Source of the DNA: an uncultured Rhizobium sp.
GTDB taxonomy: Bacteria > Pseudomonadota > Alphaproteobacteria > Rhizobiales > Rhizobiaceae
NCBI GenBank assembly: GCA_945952045.1
Contig: CAMFHE010000018.1
Coordinates: 1 to 64,000, forward strand
Length of the DNA: 64,000 nt
Reading direction: 5' to 3'
Part shown: one piece after another, positions 1-7,263 of the stretch
Position numbering within the stretch: position 1 is the first letter of the stretch
How the letters are laid out: the number at the start of each line of letters is the position of its first letter
Made by a program: the position numbers and the translations under genes
Notes under the pieces: model-generated
Database searches by the model: none
Told to the model about the DNA's origin: nothing
Seen by the model: the letters and a program-made list of their open reading frames with translations, nothing else

Positions 1-86
1 CCGTTGCTCAGTTCGGTTCGTCCGACTCGGGCGCTTCGCTCGGCGACATCCTCGGTGCTGCTCTGAAGAACCGCAACGCCGAATAA
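1..86 (+). CDS. rpsA: C-terminal end of 30S ribosomal protein S1 (partial)
   Basis: The window opens inside a plus-strand gene whose last 27 codons can be read (reading frame from base 3, stop TAA at 84-86). The tail contains SDSGASLGDILGAALKNRN, which I recognise as the C-terminus of rhizobial ribosomal protein S1, the large multi-S1-domain protein that helps mRNA bind to the 30S subunit. A strong intrinsic terminator follows 58 bases later, as expected for the last gene of an operon. The identification rests on this short tail and on memory of the family, since the S1 domains lie outside the window. Confidence 0.72.
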   Translation, partial: VAQFGSSDSGASLGDILGAALKNRNAE

Positions 87-143
87 TCTTTCGACGGATC
101 GCCGGGAGTTTCTTCCGGCGATCCGCAGAGGATTGCAGATCAT

Positions 144-179
144 AAAAAACCCGCCGCGATTGCTCGCGGCGGGTTTTTT
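144..179 (+). terminator. Rho-independent terminator after rpsA
   Basis: A 10-bp GC-rich stem (CCCGCCGCGA pairing with TCGCGGCGGG) closes on a 4-base TTGC loop. It is flanked by six A on the left and six T on the right, so the full hairpin arms are 16 bp. The form is that of an intrinsic terminator on the plus strand; because of the A tract it could also work on the minus strand. Confidence 0.9.
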
Positions 180-245
180 ATGAGTTTGTCAGGGAAAATT
201 GGAAACCGGTTTTCCCGAAAAGACAAATGAAAACAAAGAATTTTT

Positions 246-282
246 AGAGTCTGTCAGGTTCAGAATGAACCTGACAGACTCT
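246..282. repeat. Perfect 17-bp inverted repeat, 3-base loop
   Basis: AGAGTCTGTCAGGTTCA (246-262) is followed by GAA and then its exact reverse complement (266-282). The hairpin lies between the rpsA terminator and the end of the minus-strand gene at 307. Neither strand has a T tract after it, so it is not a typical intrinsic terminator. It could be a 3'-end stabilising structure for the minus-strand transcript or a dispersed palindromic element. A degenerate partial copy of the core (GTTTGTCAGG) occurs about 60 bases to the left. Confidence 0.75.
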
Positions 283-306
283 ATTGTCGAAGGATGGTGT
301 CGTGTC

Positions 307-2148
307 TCAGGCCCAGCCGGACATGCGCTGATAAAGCCCGTAAGCCCGCTCGCTCTGGTCCTCGTCGTCTTCCATGGCGATTTCGGCGGCGGCGCGGCGA
401 TTTTCGTCGCCCTCCTGTTGTTCCGCCTCGTGATCGTCGCCGGCATCGTCGCCTTCGGACTGGTCGTCGCGGAAGCGCTGTTCTTCGGTTTCCTTTTCGT
501 CTTCATAGGAAAGGACATCCGGCAGCGGCGAGAAGGGAGCAACACCGAAAAGCGGTGTCTCGCGTCCGGTCGGCAGCAGTTGCGCCAGAACCTGACGCTC
601 GACGGCAACAGGCACGGCCTTGGCGGCGAAGGTTTCGGCAAGCGACTTTTCCGGCGCTGGCGGCAGTCGGGTGGTCACTTTCTCGTCCGAGGCTTCGCCG
701 TTCAAGCCGGCGGCGCTGCGCGGATCGTAGAGCGAATCGCTATCGTCGAGCGGCAGTTCCGCCGCTTCCGCAAGCGGGAGCGCTTCGCTGGCGTCGCGTG
801 GCGGCATCGATTCGTCCTCCGCGCCGGCGGCGATCATCGCATGGGCTTCCTCGCCCTCCTCGGCGATGATTTCGTAGGCCGTCGCCAGGTCGCGCGCGTC
901 GAAATCCGCTTCGGTCCAGCCTTTCAGGGTATAGAGCGTCGGTTGGTAATCCTCGCGTTCCTGAATGGCCGTGGCAAAAGCGTCCGCAATGCGATGGGGA
1001 GAGGAGACGCGATCACGCCCTTCGCCTGGCCGTGGTGCGTCTGCGGCGTGATCGTGCTCGGAGGGAATGTCCGCTGCGGTCGGGGCAAGGGCTGCGCGTG
1101 GCAGCGGGCGCGCTTCCGGGGCGTTCTGTCTTTGGGTCGGTGCGTCCGGCTGAAACCGGGCATCGAGTTCGAATTCGACCGGTTCCTCCACCAGGGTTTC
1201 GATGTCGCTGGCGATATCGATCACCGTGCGGTCTTCGGCCGCGGCAAGCAGTTCGGCTGTCGCCTTGGCTTCGATCGCCGAATCGCCGCTTTCGCCGCCT
1301 TCGAAAGCACGGCGCAGCAGCACCTGCAGACTGCGCGCATCGATGCCGCTGTCCTGGTCGATGTCGGCATATGCCGGTGCCGGAAGGGCGGCGTCCGACG
1401 CGTCTGCGGCCGTCTCGGGCAGCGGTCCGGTTGCGCTTTCCAATATGGGCTCGATGTCTGCCTCGCCGGCGAGAACACGCATGAGGTCGGCTGGCACGTC
1501 ATTTTGGACCGGCAATTGCGGTCTGGCGGGCGTCGGTGCCTGGGCGGCCTGTGGTTTGCCGGCCGTCTGCGCTTCGCCGGTCTCGCCTTGAACTGGCATG
1601 GCTGCGGTTGCGGGAGCATGTTCGTTCGATCCGGCATCCGGCCCGCCGTTCTGGCGGTAGGAGGTGACGACGGAGCGGGCGACGAGGTCGCGGTCCTTGT
1701 AGCGGGCGGTTTCCAGATAGGCGACGATGCGCGCTGCCTGCGGCCCGGTGGGATTGCCGAAGGCCTCGAACAGGAATCGCAGTTTCAAGCCTTGCACGAC
1801 GAGATTGAGCTGGCGCTCGACATCGGCGCGCTGGCGCGGCGTCAATTTCGCCAGCGCTTCGGCAAGCCGGATGACATAGTCGCCATTTCCCTCGTTTTCG
1901 CGGCGCGGCAGATCGATGGCGCGGCCGACGGCATCGGCGAGCATGGCGAGATGATCGGCGATCCGCTCGCGCCCGGCGAGCAGAAGCACGTTGAGCTTGC
2001 CGGCGGAACTGGAATTGGAATCCCCCTTCCAGTCGGCGAAATGCACCTTGTAGGCGGCTTCCGCCACCGAAGGGCCGGAGCCGTTCAGCGACGATTGATT
2101 CTGGTATGACGACGTCGATCCCGACGACGAGCGAAGCGGAGGCAGCAT
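307..2148 (-). CDS. Hypothetical acidic protein with a C-terminal GLYQ motif
   Basis: No known function is recognised. The 613-residue product has a helix-rich N-terminal part (roughly residues 35-150), a long acidic, proline- and alanine-rich middle that looks disordered, and a very acidic C-terminal region ending in AYGLYQRMSGWA. The start at 2148 is chosen because AAAGGGG lies 7 bases before it; the open frame extends upstream to 2247, with another ATG at 2211 that has a weaker ribosome site. There is no signal peptide or clear membrane segment. A segment near residues 90-145 (GDYVIRLAEALAKLT, then LN and GPQAARI) resembles a segment of the protein at 4375-5625 (GDFADRLSTAV, LN, DPMARLAARI), and three neighbouring hypothetical proteins end in a GLY[R/Q] motif. 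Codon use (high GC3) supports this strand over the equally long open frame on the plus strand. Confidence 0.7.
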   Translation of the reverse strand: MLPPLRSSSGSTSSYQNQSSLNGSGPSVAEAAYKVHFADWKGDSNSSSAGKLNVLLLAGRERIADHLAMLADAVGRAIDLPRRENEGNGDYVIRLAEALAKLTPRQRADVERQLNLVVQGLKLRFLFEAFGNPTGPQAARIVAYLETARYKDRDLVARSVVTSYRQNGGPDAGSNEHAPATAAMPVQGETGEAQTAGKPQAAQAPTPARPQLPVQNDVPADLMRVLAGEADIEPILESATGPLPETAADASDAALPAPAYADIDQDSGIDARSLQVLLRRAFEGGESGDSAIEAKATAELLAAAEDRTVIDIASDIETLVEEPVEFELDARFQPDAPTQRQNAPEARPLPRAALAPTAADIPSEHDHAADAPRPGEGRDRVSSPHRIADAFATAIQEREDYQPTLYTLKGWTEADFDARDLATAYEIIAEEGEEAHAMIAAGAEDESMPPRDASEALPLAEAAELPLDDSDSLYDPRSAAGLNGEASDEKVTTRLPPAPEKSLAETFAAKAVPVAVERQVLAQLLPTGRETPLFGVAPFSPLPDVLSYEDEKETEEQRFRDDQSEGDDAGDDHEAEQQEGDENRRAAAEIAMEDDEDQSERAYGLYQRMSGWA

Positions 2149-2343
2149 CAGCGAACCCCTTTGATATCTGGCGGATGGCGGTTGAAACAGGTCCAACAAA
2201 GGGCCGCTCATGCAGCCCGTCGCATTCCGTCGCAGGAACCGCGCCATTTCCGGCCTTCGGTTCCATCCTGCGCATGCCCTGCGGCATGCTTGAGCTTGCG
2301 TGGCGCCTCATGGCACCGATGAATGCTTCAATTAACGATTAAT

Positions 2344-2361
2344 TTAACATTCGATGGTTAA
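2344..2361. promoter_or_regulatory. Palindrome upstream of nadV, possible operator
   Basis: TTAACATTCGATGGTTAA is an 18-bp imperfect palindrome with perfect TTAAC/GTTAA arms and a TCGA centre. It lies in an AT-rich stretch of the divergent intergenic region between the hypothetical gene at 307-2148 and the phosphoribosyltransferase gene, about 80 bases before the latter's start. It could bind a regulator of either gene. No regulator is encoded next to it and the family is not identified. Confidence 0.35.
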
Positions 2362-2439
2362 TAAAAGGTAACTGTCTGCGGGAGGTCGGACGGTTGCCCG
2401 GTCCGCATAGCCTCCCGATCCAAAGCCGGGGTGATTTCC

Positions 2440-3831
2440 ATGTCGCACATCAATCCGATCCTCAATGTCGATAGCTACAAGCTCAGCCATTTCCTGCAAT
2501 ATCCGCCGGGCATTCGATCGATCTCGGCCTATATTGAGGCGCGCGGCGTGCCGCAGCGGCCTGAAGTGGTGTTCTTCGGCCTGCAGATGTTCCTCAAGGA
2601 GCATCTCGCCCGGCCGATAACCAAGGCCGATGTCATGGAAGCGGCAGAGATCTCCGCTCTGCATGGCGTGCCGTTCAATCGTCAGGGCTGGCTCGACATC
2701 GTCGATCGCCACGACGGCTTCCTGCCGCTGCGCATCGAGGCGCTGCCGGAGGGGCAGGTGGTGCGTCGGGGCCTGCCGCTTTTGCAGGTGGTCAACACCG
2801 ATCCGGATTTCGCCTGGCTGACCACCTATGTGGAAACCGCGCTGCTGCGCGCCATCTGGTATCCGGCGACGGTGGCCAGCCATGCGCGGCGGCTGCGCGA
2901 CATGCTGTTGTCGGCGCTGGAGAAGACCTGTGACGCGCCGATGGAGCTCCTGCCGACGCGCCTGCACGATTTCGGCGCCCGCGCCGCCACCTCGGCCGAG
3001 CAGGCGGGGCTTGGCGGGGCCGCCCATCTTCTCTACTTCTCGCTGACGGATACGCTGTCCGGCATCGTCAATGCCCGCCGCTTCTATGGCGCGCCGATGG
3101 CCGGCACCTCCTATCCCGGCGCGGAACACTCCACCGTCACCGCCTGGGGCCAGCCGCGCGAGACCGAAGCCTATGAGCGGATGCTCGACCTTTTCGGCGA
3201 GGAGACGTTTTCGGTGGTTTCCGACAGCTACGACATCGCCAATGCCGTCAGCGAAATCTGGGGCAAGACGCTGAAGGAGCGCGTTCTCGGTCTCACGGGC
3301 CGATTGATCGTCCGCCCCGACAGCGGCGATCCCGTCGATACGCCGGTGCAGGCCGTCAACCAGCTGGCATACGCTTTCGGCACCCGCCTCAATGGCAAGG
3401 GTTACAAGGTCATCGATGCGCCGGTCGAGGTGCTGCAAGGCGACGGCGCCTCCAGCCAGGATATAGCGATGATCCTCGGCCGACTGGAAGGCCAGGGCTT
3501 TTCGGCCGAAAACATCCGCTTCGGCATGGGCTCCGGCCTGCTGCAGAAGGTGACGCGCGACAGCTATTCCTTCACCATGAAGGCCAATGCCTGCGCCGAT
3601 GCCGACGGCGTCTGGCACGGCATTGCCAAACGCCCGGCGACGATGCGCGAAAAGGCTTCCCGCAGCGGCCGCGTCGCCGTCGTCGACCAGTTCGGCGAAC
3701 TTGTCGGGATTAGCCTCGAAGAGCTGGGCGGCCGCGAGAACCACCTGATCCCCGTCTGGGAAAACGGCCGCTTGCTGCGCGACTGGAGTTTCGACGAAGT
3801 GAAGGCGCGTGCGCAGGAGCCGGGGCGCTAA
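2440..3831 (+). CDS. nadV: Nicotinamide phosphoribosyltransferase (NAMPT/NadV type)
   Basis: Makes nicotinamide mononucleotide from nicotinamide and PRPP, the salvage step that bypasses nicotinamide deamidation in NAD synthesis. The 463-residue length fits the NAMPT branch of type II phosphoribosyltransferases. Visible landmarks are DSYKLSH near the N-terminus, FGARAATSAEQAG in the middle, PGAEHSTV with the expected catalytic histidine at about residue 230, RPDSGDP at about 292-298 (PRPP phosphate binding) and FGMGSGLLQ. The ATG at 2440 is preferred over an in-frame GTG at 2431; GGGG lies about 9 bases upstream. The gene is alone on the plus strand between minus-strand hypothetical genes, without the NMN adenylyltransferase or Nudix partner often found beside it. 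Nicotinate-using relatives are harder to exclude by eye. Confidence 0.88.
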   Translation: MSHINPILNVDSYKLSHFLQYPPGIRSISAYIEARGVPQRPEVVFFGLQMFLKEHLARPITKADVMEAAEISALHGVPFNRQGWLDIVDRHDGFLPLRIEALPEGQVVRRGLPLLQVVNTDPDFAWLTTYVETALLRAIWYPATVASHARRLRDMLLSALEKTCDAPMELLPTRLHDFGARAATSAEQAGLGGAAHLLYFSLTDTLSGIVNARRFYGAPMAGTSYPGAEHSTVTAWGQPRETEAYERMLDLFGEETFSVVSDSYDIANAVSEIWGKTLKERVLGLTGRLIVRPDSGDPVDTPVQAVNQLAYAFGTRLNGKGYKVIDAPVEVLQGDGASSQDIAMILGRLEGQGFSAENIRFGMGSGLLQKVTRDSYSFTMKANACADADGVWHGIAKRPATMREKASRSGRVAVVDQFGELVGISLEELGGRENHLIPVWENGRLLRDWSFDEVKARAQEPGR

Positions 3832-3850
3832 AAAGTCTGTACGCTTCTTC

Positions 3851-3877
3851 TCCCCTTCTCCCGAGGGGAGAAGGGGA
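3851..3877. repeat. 12-bp palindrome between convergent genes
   Basis: TCCCCTTCTCCC pairs with GGGAGAAGGGGA around a 3-base GAG loop. It sits 20 bases after the nadV stop and 44 bases from the end of the convergent minus-strand gene. It has no T tract on either side, so it may be a transcript-end hairpin or a copy of the CTTCTCCCC-type palindromes common between rhizobial genes, rather than a classical terminator. Confidence 0.6.
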
Positions 3878-3920
3878 TGAAACGAAGACGATTATTTTCC
3901 AGGAAATTTGCCCTGCCGTT

Positions 3921-4238
3921 TCACGGCGACAGGTTGCGAAACAGGCGATAGAGGCCGGTTTCATCGGAATTGACGGCCGTCACATAGCCGGTATCGACAA
4001 TGTGGTCGTCCATGTTTTCCCGTTGAAAGGCATCGAGCCAATTGCCCTTCACGCTTTTTACGGCCTGGCGGTTGCCGGTGGCGGCAAACGCCTGAAGCTC
4101 AAGGCCGAACCCGTCGTCATCGGCGGAAAAGGCGTCATCGAACTCATCCGGCACGCTGCCGGCATCTGCATTCAGGAAATCCAGTGCCGAAGCCGGGAGA
4201 CCGGATTCGACGCCGTCCTGCGGGAATACATTTCCCAT
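3921..4238 (-). CDS. Small hypothetical protein with a C-terminal GLYR motif
   Basis: A 105-residue acidic protein of unknown function. The start at 4238 is set by a good ribosome site (AGGAG, 5 bases before ATG); the open frame continues upstream to 4328 without a comparable site. There is no signal peptide, membrane segment or recognised domain. The C-terminus reads SDETGLYRLFRNLSP, closely matching the C-terminus of the next gene upstream on the same strand (VDEIGLYRMIGKE at 4375-5625), so the two look like products of a duplication that keeps a short C-terminal module. The gap between them is 136 bases and they may be co-transcribed. Confidence 0.6.
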   Translation of the reverse strand: MGNVFPQDGVESGLPASALDFLNADAGSVPDEFDDAFSADDDGFGLELQAFAATGNRQAVKSVKGNWLDAFQRENMDDHIVDTGYVTAVNSDETGLYRLFRNLSP

Positions 4239-4374
4239 TCCAACTCCTACCCAGATACGCTTTACGCCACGCGGGACCGGAAGAGAGCGAAACTGTACGC
4301 ACGAGCGTCTCGACCGGACAAGGAGCATTTCACGGCAAATTGGTTAACAGGCTCGTAAGCCCGCACCCGGAAAA

Positions 4375-5625
4375 TCACGCCGCTTTCTTTTCCTTGCCGA
4401 TCATGCGGTAGAGGCCGATCTCGTCGACGCTGACCTTCAGCACGTCTTCGCCGGCCTGCTGCTGCGCTTCGGCGGCGGCCTGCGGCGAGTGGTTCTCGAC
4501 GATGTAAATCTGTTCCTCACGGCTGAGCACGGTCGGATCGCCGTCATCGACCGGCGTCTCCGGTTTCGCCTCGGGCGCGGCCTTGGTCGCATCGACCTGT
4601 TTCGAAGAGGTGGCGTCGGCCGCCAGGACCTGGATGACATCGACCGCATCGACGCCGTTTGCGGGAGCCCCGTCATTGCCCTTGGTGTCGTCGGCATTGC
4701 GGATGCGCTCGCCGATCGCGTCCTGGCGGTCCTTGGCGTCGGTGATCTTTTCCTGCGCTTCGCGCGCCTGGATATCTTTTTCGCGCTCGGCCCGGGTCTC
4801 GGCGTCCTCGACGCGCGTCGGGTCGTCGCGGCCGCGTTCGGCCTTGAGTTCCGCCGCCGTTTTCGGATCGGCGACGTCTTCGAGGCGCTGCAGCACCTTG
4901 GCGACGTCCCGTGTCAACGAGCGCTCGTTGGCGGCCTTGTCGTCCAGGGCTGTCTGAACTTTGCGCGCCGTCTCGCCCCAGGGATTACGAATCGCCTCGA
5001 TCAGCTCGCTGGCGCTCACGCCAAGCTTGTCCAGCCCGGTTTTTTTCTCGAGCTCATCGACCGACTTCGGCAACTTGCCGCGTGCCGTTGTCAGTGCTGT
5101 CGCCATGTCGGTCGAAAAATCGCTGGAATTCGGATCGACGCCGGCATCCATGCCGATACGGGCGGCAAGGCGTGCCATCGGATCGTCCTTGTCCGATGTC
5201 TCGCCTTTCATGATTGCAGAGACGGAAGCGGCGCTGACCTTGAGCGTGTTCAAGGTCACCGCATAATCGCGCGACACGAGGCCGGTCAAGGTGACCGCGG
5301 TCGAAAGGCGATCGGCGAAATCGCCAGCGGTTTCCCCATCGGCCTGCGCGATGCCGAGCGTGTTGGCGAAATTGGAGATCAGCGTCGCCAGAGGGTTTTC
5401 GTCGCGCTTCAGGGCGCCGAAGAAATGGGCGTTGATTTTGGCATTGGCGGCGGCGGCGGATTCGTCGGGGCGGATCTGCGCCTTGATCGCCTCCTGCTGC
5501 TTGTCCTCGCGCTTGCCTTCGGCCTTCCGGCGCTCCTCCTCCTGCCTCTCTTCGATATTGCGCACGAAGTTGCGCATGAAGTCGGTCAGATAGGTGCTGG
5601 CGGCTTGCTCTGTGGGCAAGAGCAT
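4375..5625 (-). CDS. Hypothetical coiled-coil-rich protein with a C-terminal GLYR motif
   Basis: A 416-residue protein I cannot assign. Residues about 17-50 are a highly charged helix (EERQEEERRKAEGKREDKQQE), likely coiled coil. Residues about 70-220 look globular and helical, and about 225-330 are charged and repetitive (ERGRDD, EDAETRAEREKDIQAREAQEK). The tail is a linker ending in SVDEIGLYRMIGKEKKAA. The start has AGGAG 8 bases upstream. No signal peptide or membrane helix is visible. The helical region shares a GDFADRL...LN...DPMARLAARI pattern with the 613-residue protein at 307-2148, and the tail matches the small protein immediately downstream. The amino acid composition (charged, polar) supports this strand over the hydrophobic plus-strand frame. 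Confidence 0.7.
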   Translation of the reverse strand: MLLPTEQAASTYLTDFMRNFVRNIEERQEEERRKAEGKREDKQQEAIKAQIRPDESAAAANAKINAHFFGALKRDENPLATLISNFANTLGIAQADGETAGDFADRLSTAVTLTGLVSRDYAVTLNTLKVSAASVSAIMKGETSDKDDPMARLAARIGMDAGVDPNSSDFSTDMATALTTARGKLPKSVDELEKKTGLDKLGVSASELIEAIRNPWGETARKVQTALDDKAANERSLTRDVAKVLQRLEDVADPKTAAELKAERGRDDPTRVEDAETRAEREKDIQAREAQEKITDAKDRQDAIGERIRNADDTKGNDGAPANGVDAVDVIQVLAADATSSKQVDATKAAPEAKPETPVDDGDPTVLSREEQIYIVENHSPQAAAEAQQQAGEDVLKVSVDEIGLYRMIGKEKKAA

Positions 5626-5719
5626 GGATGGACTCCTGGAAACGGTTGCAATCGTTGCCCGGAGATTATGGCAAATCTGGTTAAGGCGGAATTAAAGGTT
5701 GTGCCGAGAATTAAGGGGA

Positions 5720-6346
5720 CTAGCTGTGCGCGAAAATATCGGTTTCGTCCCAGCCCAGCAGATCGAGCTTCGAGCGGGTCGGCAGGAACTCGAAGCAGCT
5801 CTGGGCCAGCTCCATGCGCCCGTCGCGTTTCATCCGTTCCGTCAGCCGGTCGCGCAGCGCATGCAGGTGGAGCACGTCGGAGGCGGCATATTCGAGTTGC
5901 GCCTGCGACAGGGTTTCGGCCGCCCAGTCCGAGGATTGCTGCGCCTTGGAGATGTCGACCTCCAGCATTTCCTTGAGATTGTCCTTCAGACCATGCCGGT
6001 CGGTATAGGTGCGCACCAGCCGCGATGCAATCTTGGTGCAGAACACAGGCGTCGCCGTTACCCCGAAGGTGTGAAACAGAACGGCGATGTCGAAGCGGCC
6101 GTAATGGAAGATCTTTTGTTTGGAGGGGTCGGCGAGCAAGGCGACGAGATTGGGCGCCTGTGTCTGGCCGGCAGCGATGCGGATGACGTCGGCCGAGCCG
6201 TCGCCCGGCGATAGCTGCACGACGCAAAGCCGGTCCCGACGCGGCACCAAACCCAGCGTTTCCGTATCGATGGCCACGGCCCCGGTATAGCGGGCGGCGT
6301 CGGCCTGCGCGATATCGCCGACATGAGTGCGGATTGTGGCGGCCAT
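5720..6346 (-). CDS. RNase D-like 3'-5' exonuclease (DEDDy), short form
   Basis: A 208-residue 3'-5' exonuclease of the RNase D type, predicted to trim RNA 3' ends. The three exonuclease motifs are present: IDTETLGL (metal-binding D27 and E29), IFHYGRFDIAVLF (second aspartate) and LEYAASDVLHLHAL (the Y-x3-D of motif III). The protein ends shortly after the nuclease domain and has no HRDC domain, unlike E. coli RNase D; this short form is usual in alphaproteobacteria. The start at 6346 has GGAGA upstream and removes 11 residues from the longest open frame. The gene is followed by the B/C hypothetical pair on the same strand but separated from it by about 95 bases. Confidence 0.85.
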   Translation of the reverse strand: MAATIRTHVGDIAQADAARYTGAVAIDTETLGLVPRRDRLCVVQLSPGDGSADVIRIAAGQTQAPNLVALLADPSKQKIFHYGRFDIAVLFHTFGVTATPVFCTKIASRLVRTYTDRHGLKDNLKEMLEVDISKAQQSSDWAAETLSQAQLEYAASDVLHLHALRDRLTERMKRDGRMELAQSCFEFLPTRSKLDLLGWDETDIFAHS

Positions 6347-6413
6347 GGTCTTCTCCGGGCAGGCGTTCGAGCGGTGCATCCCGCTATAGATCTTTTCCGG
6401 CGGAAGGGAAATC

Positions 6414-7130
6414 CTAGGCTTCTTCGCCGCGCGTCAGCGTGTAAAGCGCGCGCGACCGTTCCAGATGCTTGAGCATGGCCTGTTCGGCCGCATCGGGATC
6501 GCCAGCGGCAAGGCTGTCGACGATCTCCTCGTGCTCGGCCAGCGTGAACCGCTCCTTGCCGGTCCAGATCAGCATGTCGGTGTGATATTCCTTCAGCCAG
6601 GCGAGCATGGATTCGCTGACCGCCGCGAAGATCGGATTGCCGGAGATATCGGCGATGCGGGCATGAAAGGCCATGTCGGCGGCGATGAACGCTTCGGCGT
6701 CGCCAAGCGAGGCGCGCTGTCGGTCGAGAATGACGCGCAAGTCGACGATATCGGCGGCCGACGCTTTCTGCGCCGCCTCGCGCGCCATGCCGCGCTCGAA
6801 GAAGATGCGTGCGCTTTTCAGGTGCTCCAGGGATTCGGCAGACTTGGCGAGCATGATCTTCGCCGTCAGGTCCATCTGTCGAAACAGCGATTTCGCGGTC
6901 AGTTCCAGCACCTTGGCGCGTTCGCCATGGGAAATCGCCACCAGTCCCATCCGCTCCAGCGACTGCATCGCCTCGCGGATCGCCGGGCGGCCGACCTTGA
7001 AACGATCCATCAGCTCGCGCTCGGAAGGCATGTCGTCGCCTGGCTGCAATTCGCCGGACGAGATCATGCGCTCGAGTCGGTCGAAAACCTCGTCGGAAAG
7101 TTTGCGGCGGGTGATGGGTTCGGATCGCAT
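6414..7130 (-). CDS. GntR/FCD-family transcriptional regulator, predicted apiose regulator
   Basis: A 238-residue DNA-binding regulator with an N-terminal winged helix (RRKLSDEVFDRLERMI, then PSERELMDRFKVGRPAIREAMQSLERMGL) and a C-terminal all-helical FCD effector domain (from about residue 85; AFIAADMAFHARIADISGNPIF and HEEIVDSLAAGD carry the usual aspartate and histidine metal or ligand positions). It is transcribed away from the D-apiose catabolic genes. A 17-bp sequence containing TGGTATAA on the minus strand occurs in the divergent promoter and again before apnO, which fits FCD regulators that bind TGGTATA-type sites (NanR, UxuR). The natural inference is a repressor released by apiose or a pathway intermediate. 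The first 49 residues of the longest open frame are excluded because the family homology begins at the start chosen here. Confidence 0.85.
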   Translation of the reverse strand: MRSEPITRRKLSDEVFDRLERMISSGELQPGDDMPSERELMDRFKVGRPAIREAMQSLERMGLVAISHGERAKVLELTAKSLFRQMDLTAKIMLAKSAESLEHLKSARIFFERGMAREAAQKASAADIVDLRVILDRQRASLGDAEAFIAADMAFHARIADISGNPIFAAVSESMLAWLKEYHTDMLIWTGKERFTLAEHEEIVDSLAAGDPDAAEQAMLKHLERSRALYTLTRGEEA

Positions 7131-7219
7131 GGACAGGTTTCCCGTGAGGCTGGTCTTATCGAATAGGCGTGTTTGCGCGGCTTGAAAAGTCTCGATCTCG
7201 GCTCTTGCATTATTGGAGT

Positions 7220-7236
7220 ACTCATTATACCAGTTG
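7220..7236 (+). promoter_or_regulatory. Putative operator copy 1, in the regulator-oiaX promoter region
   Basis: ACTCATTATACCAGTTG is identical, base for base, to 9891-9907 upstream of apnO. A possible promoter TTGCAT-N16-TATACC (7205-7210 and 7227-7232) overlaps it, so binding here could block RNA polymerase. On the other strand it reads CAACTGGTATAATGAGT, which contains GGTATA as in several FCD-regulator operators. Confidence 0.65.
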
Positions 7237-7263
7237 CGCGAAGGACGCCAGAGGAGGCCCGCC

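Noticed and set aside
199..2109. 636-codon open frame on the plus strand opposite the 613-residue hypothetical protein
   Set aside because: Its product is an artificial-looking run of hydrophobic and arginine-rich segments, it has no good ribosome site, and it begins between a terminator and a palindrome. It is the mirror frame of a GC-rich gene on the minus strand.
4489..5976. 495-codon plus-strand open frame opposite the GLYR hypothetical protein
   Set aside because: Composition is untypical, it runs into the RNase D-like gene, and the minus-strand frame has a good ribosome site and protein-like charge pattern.
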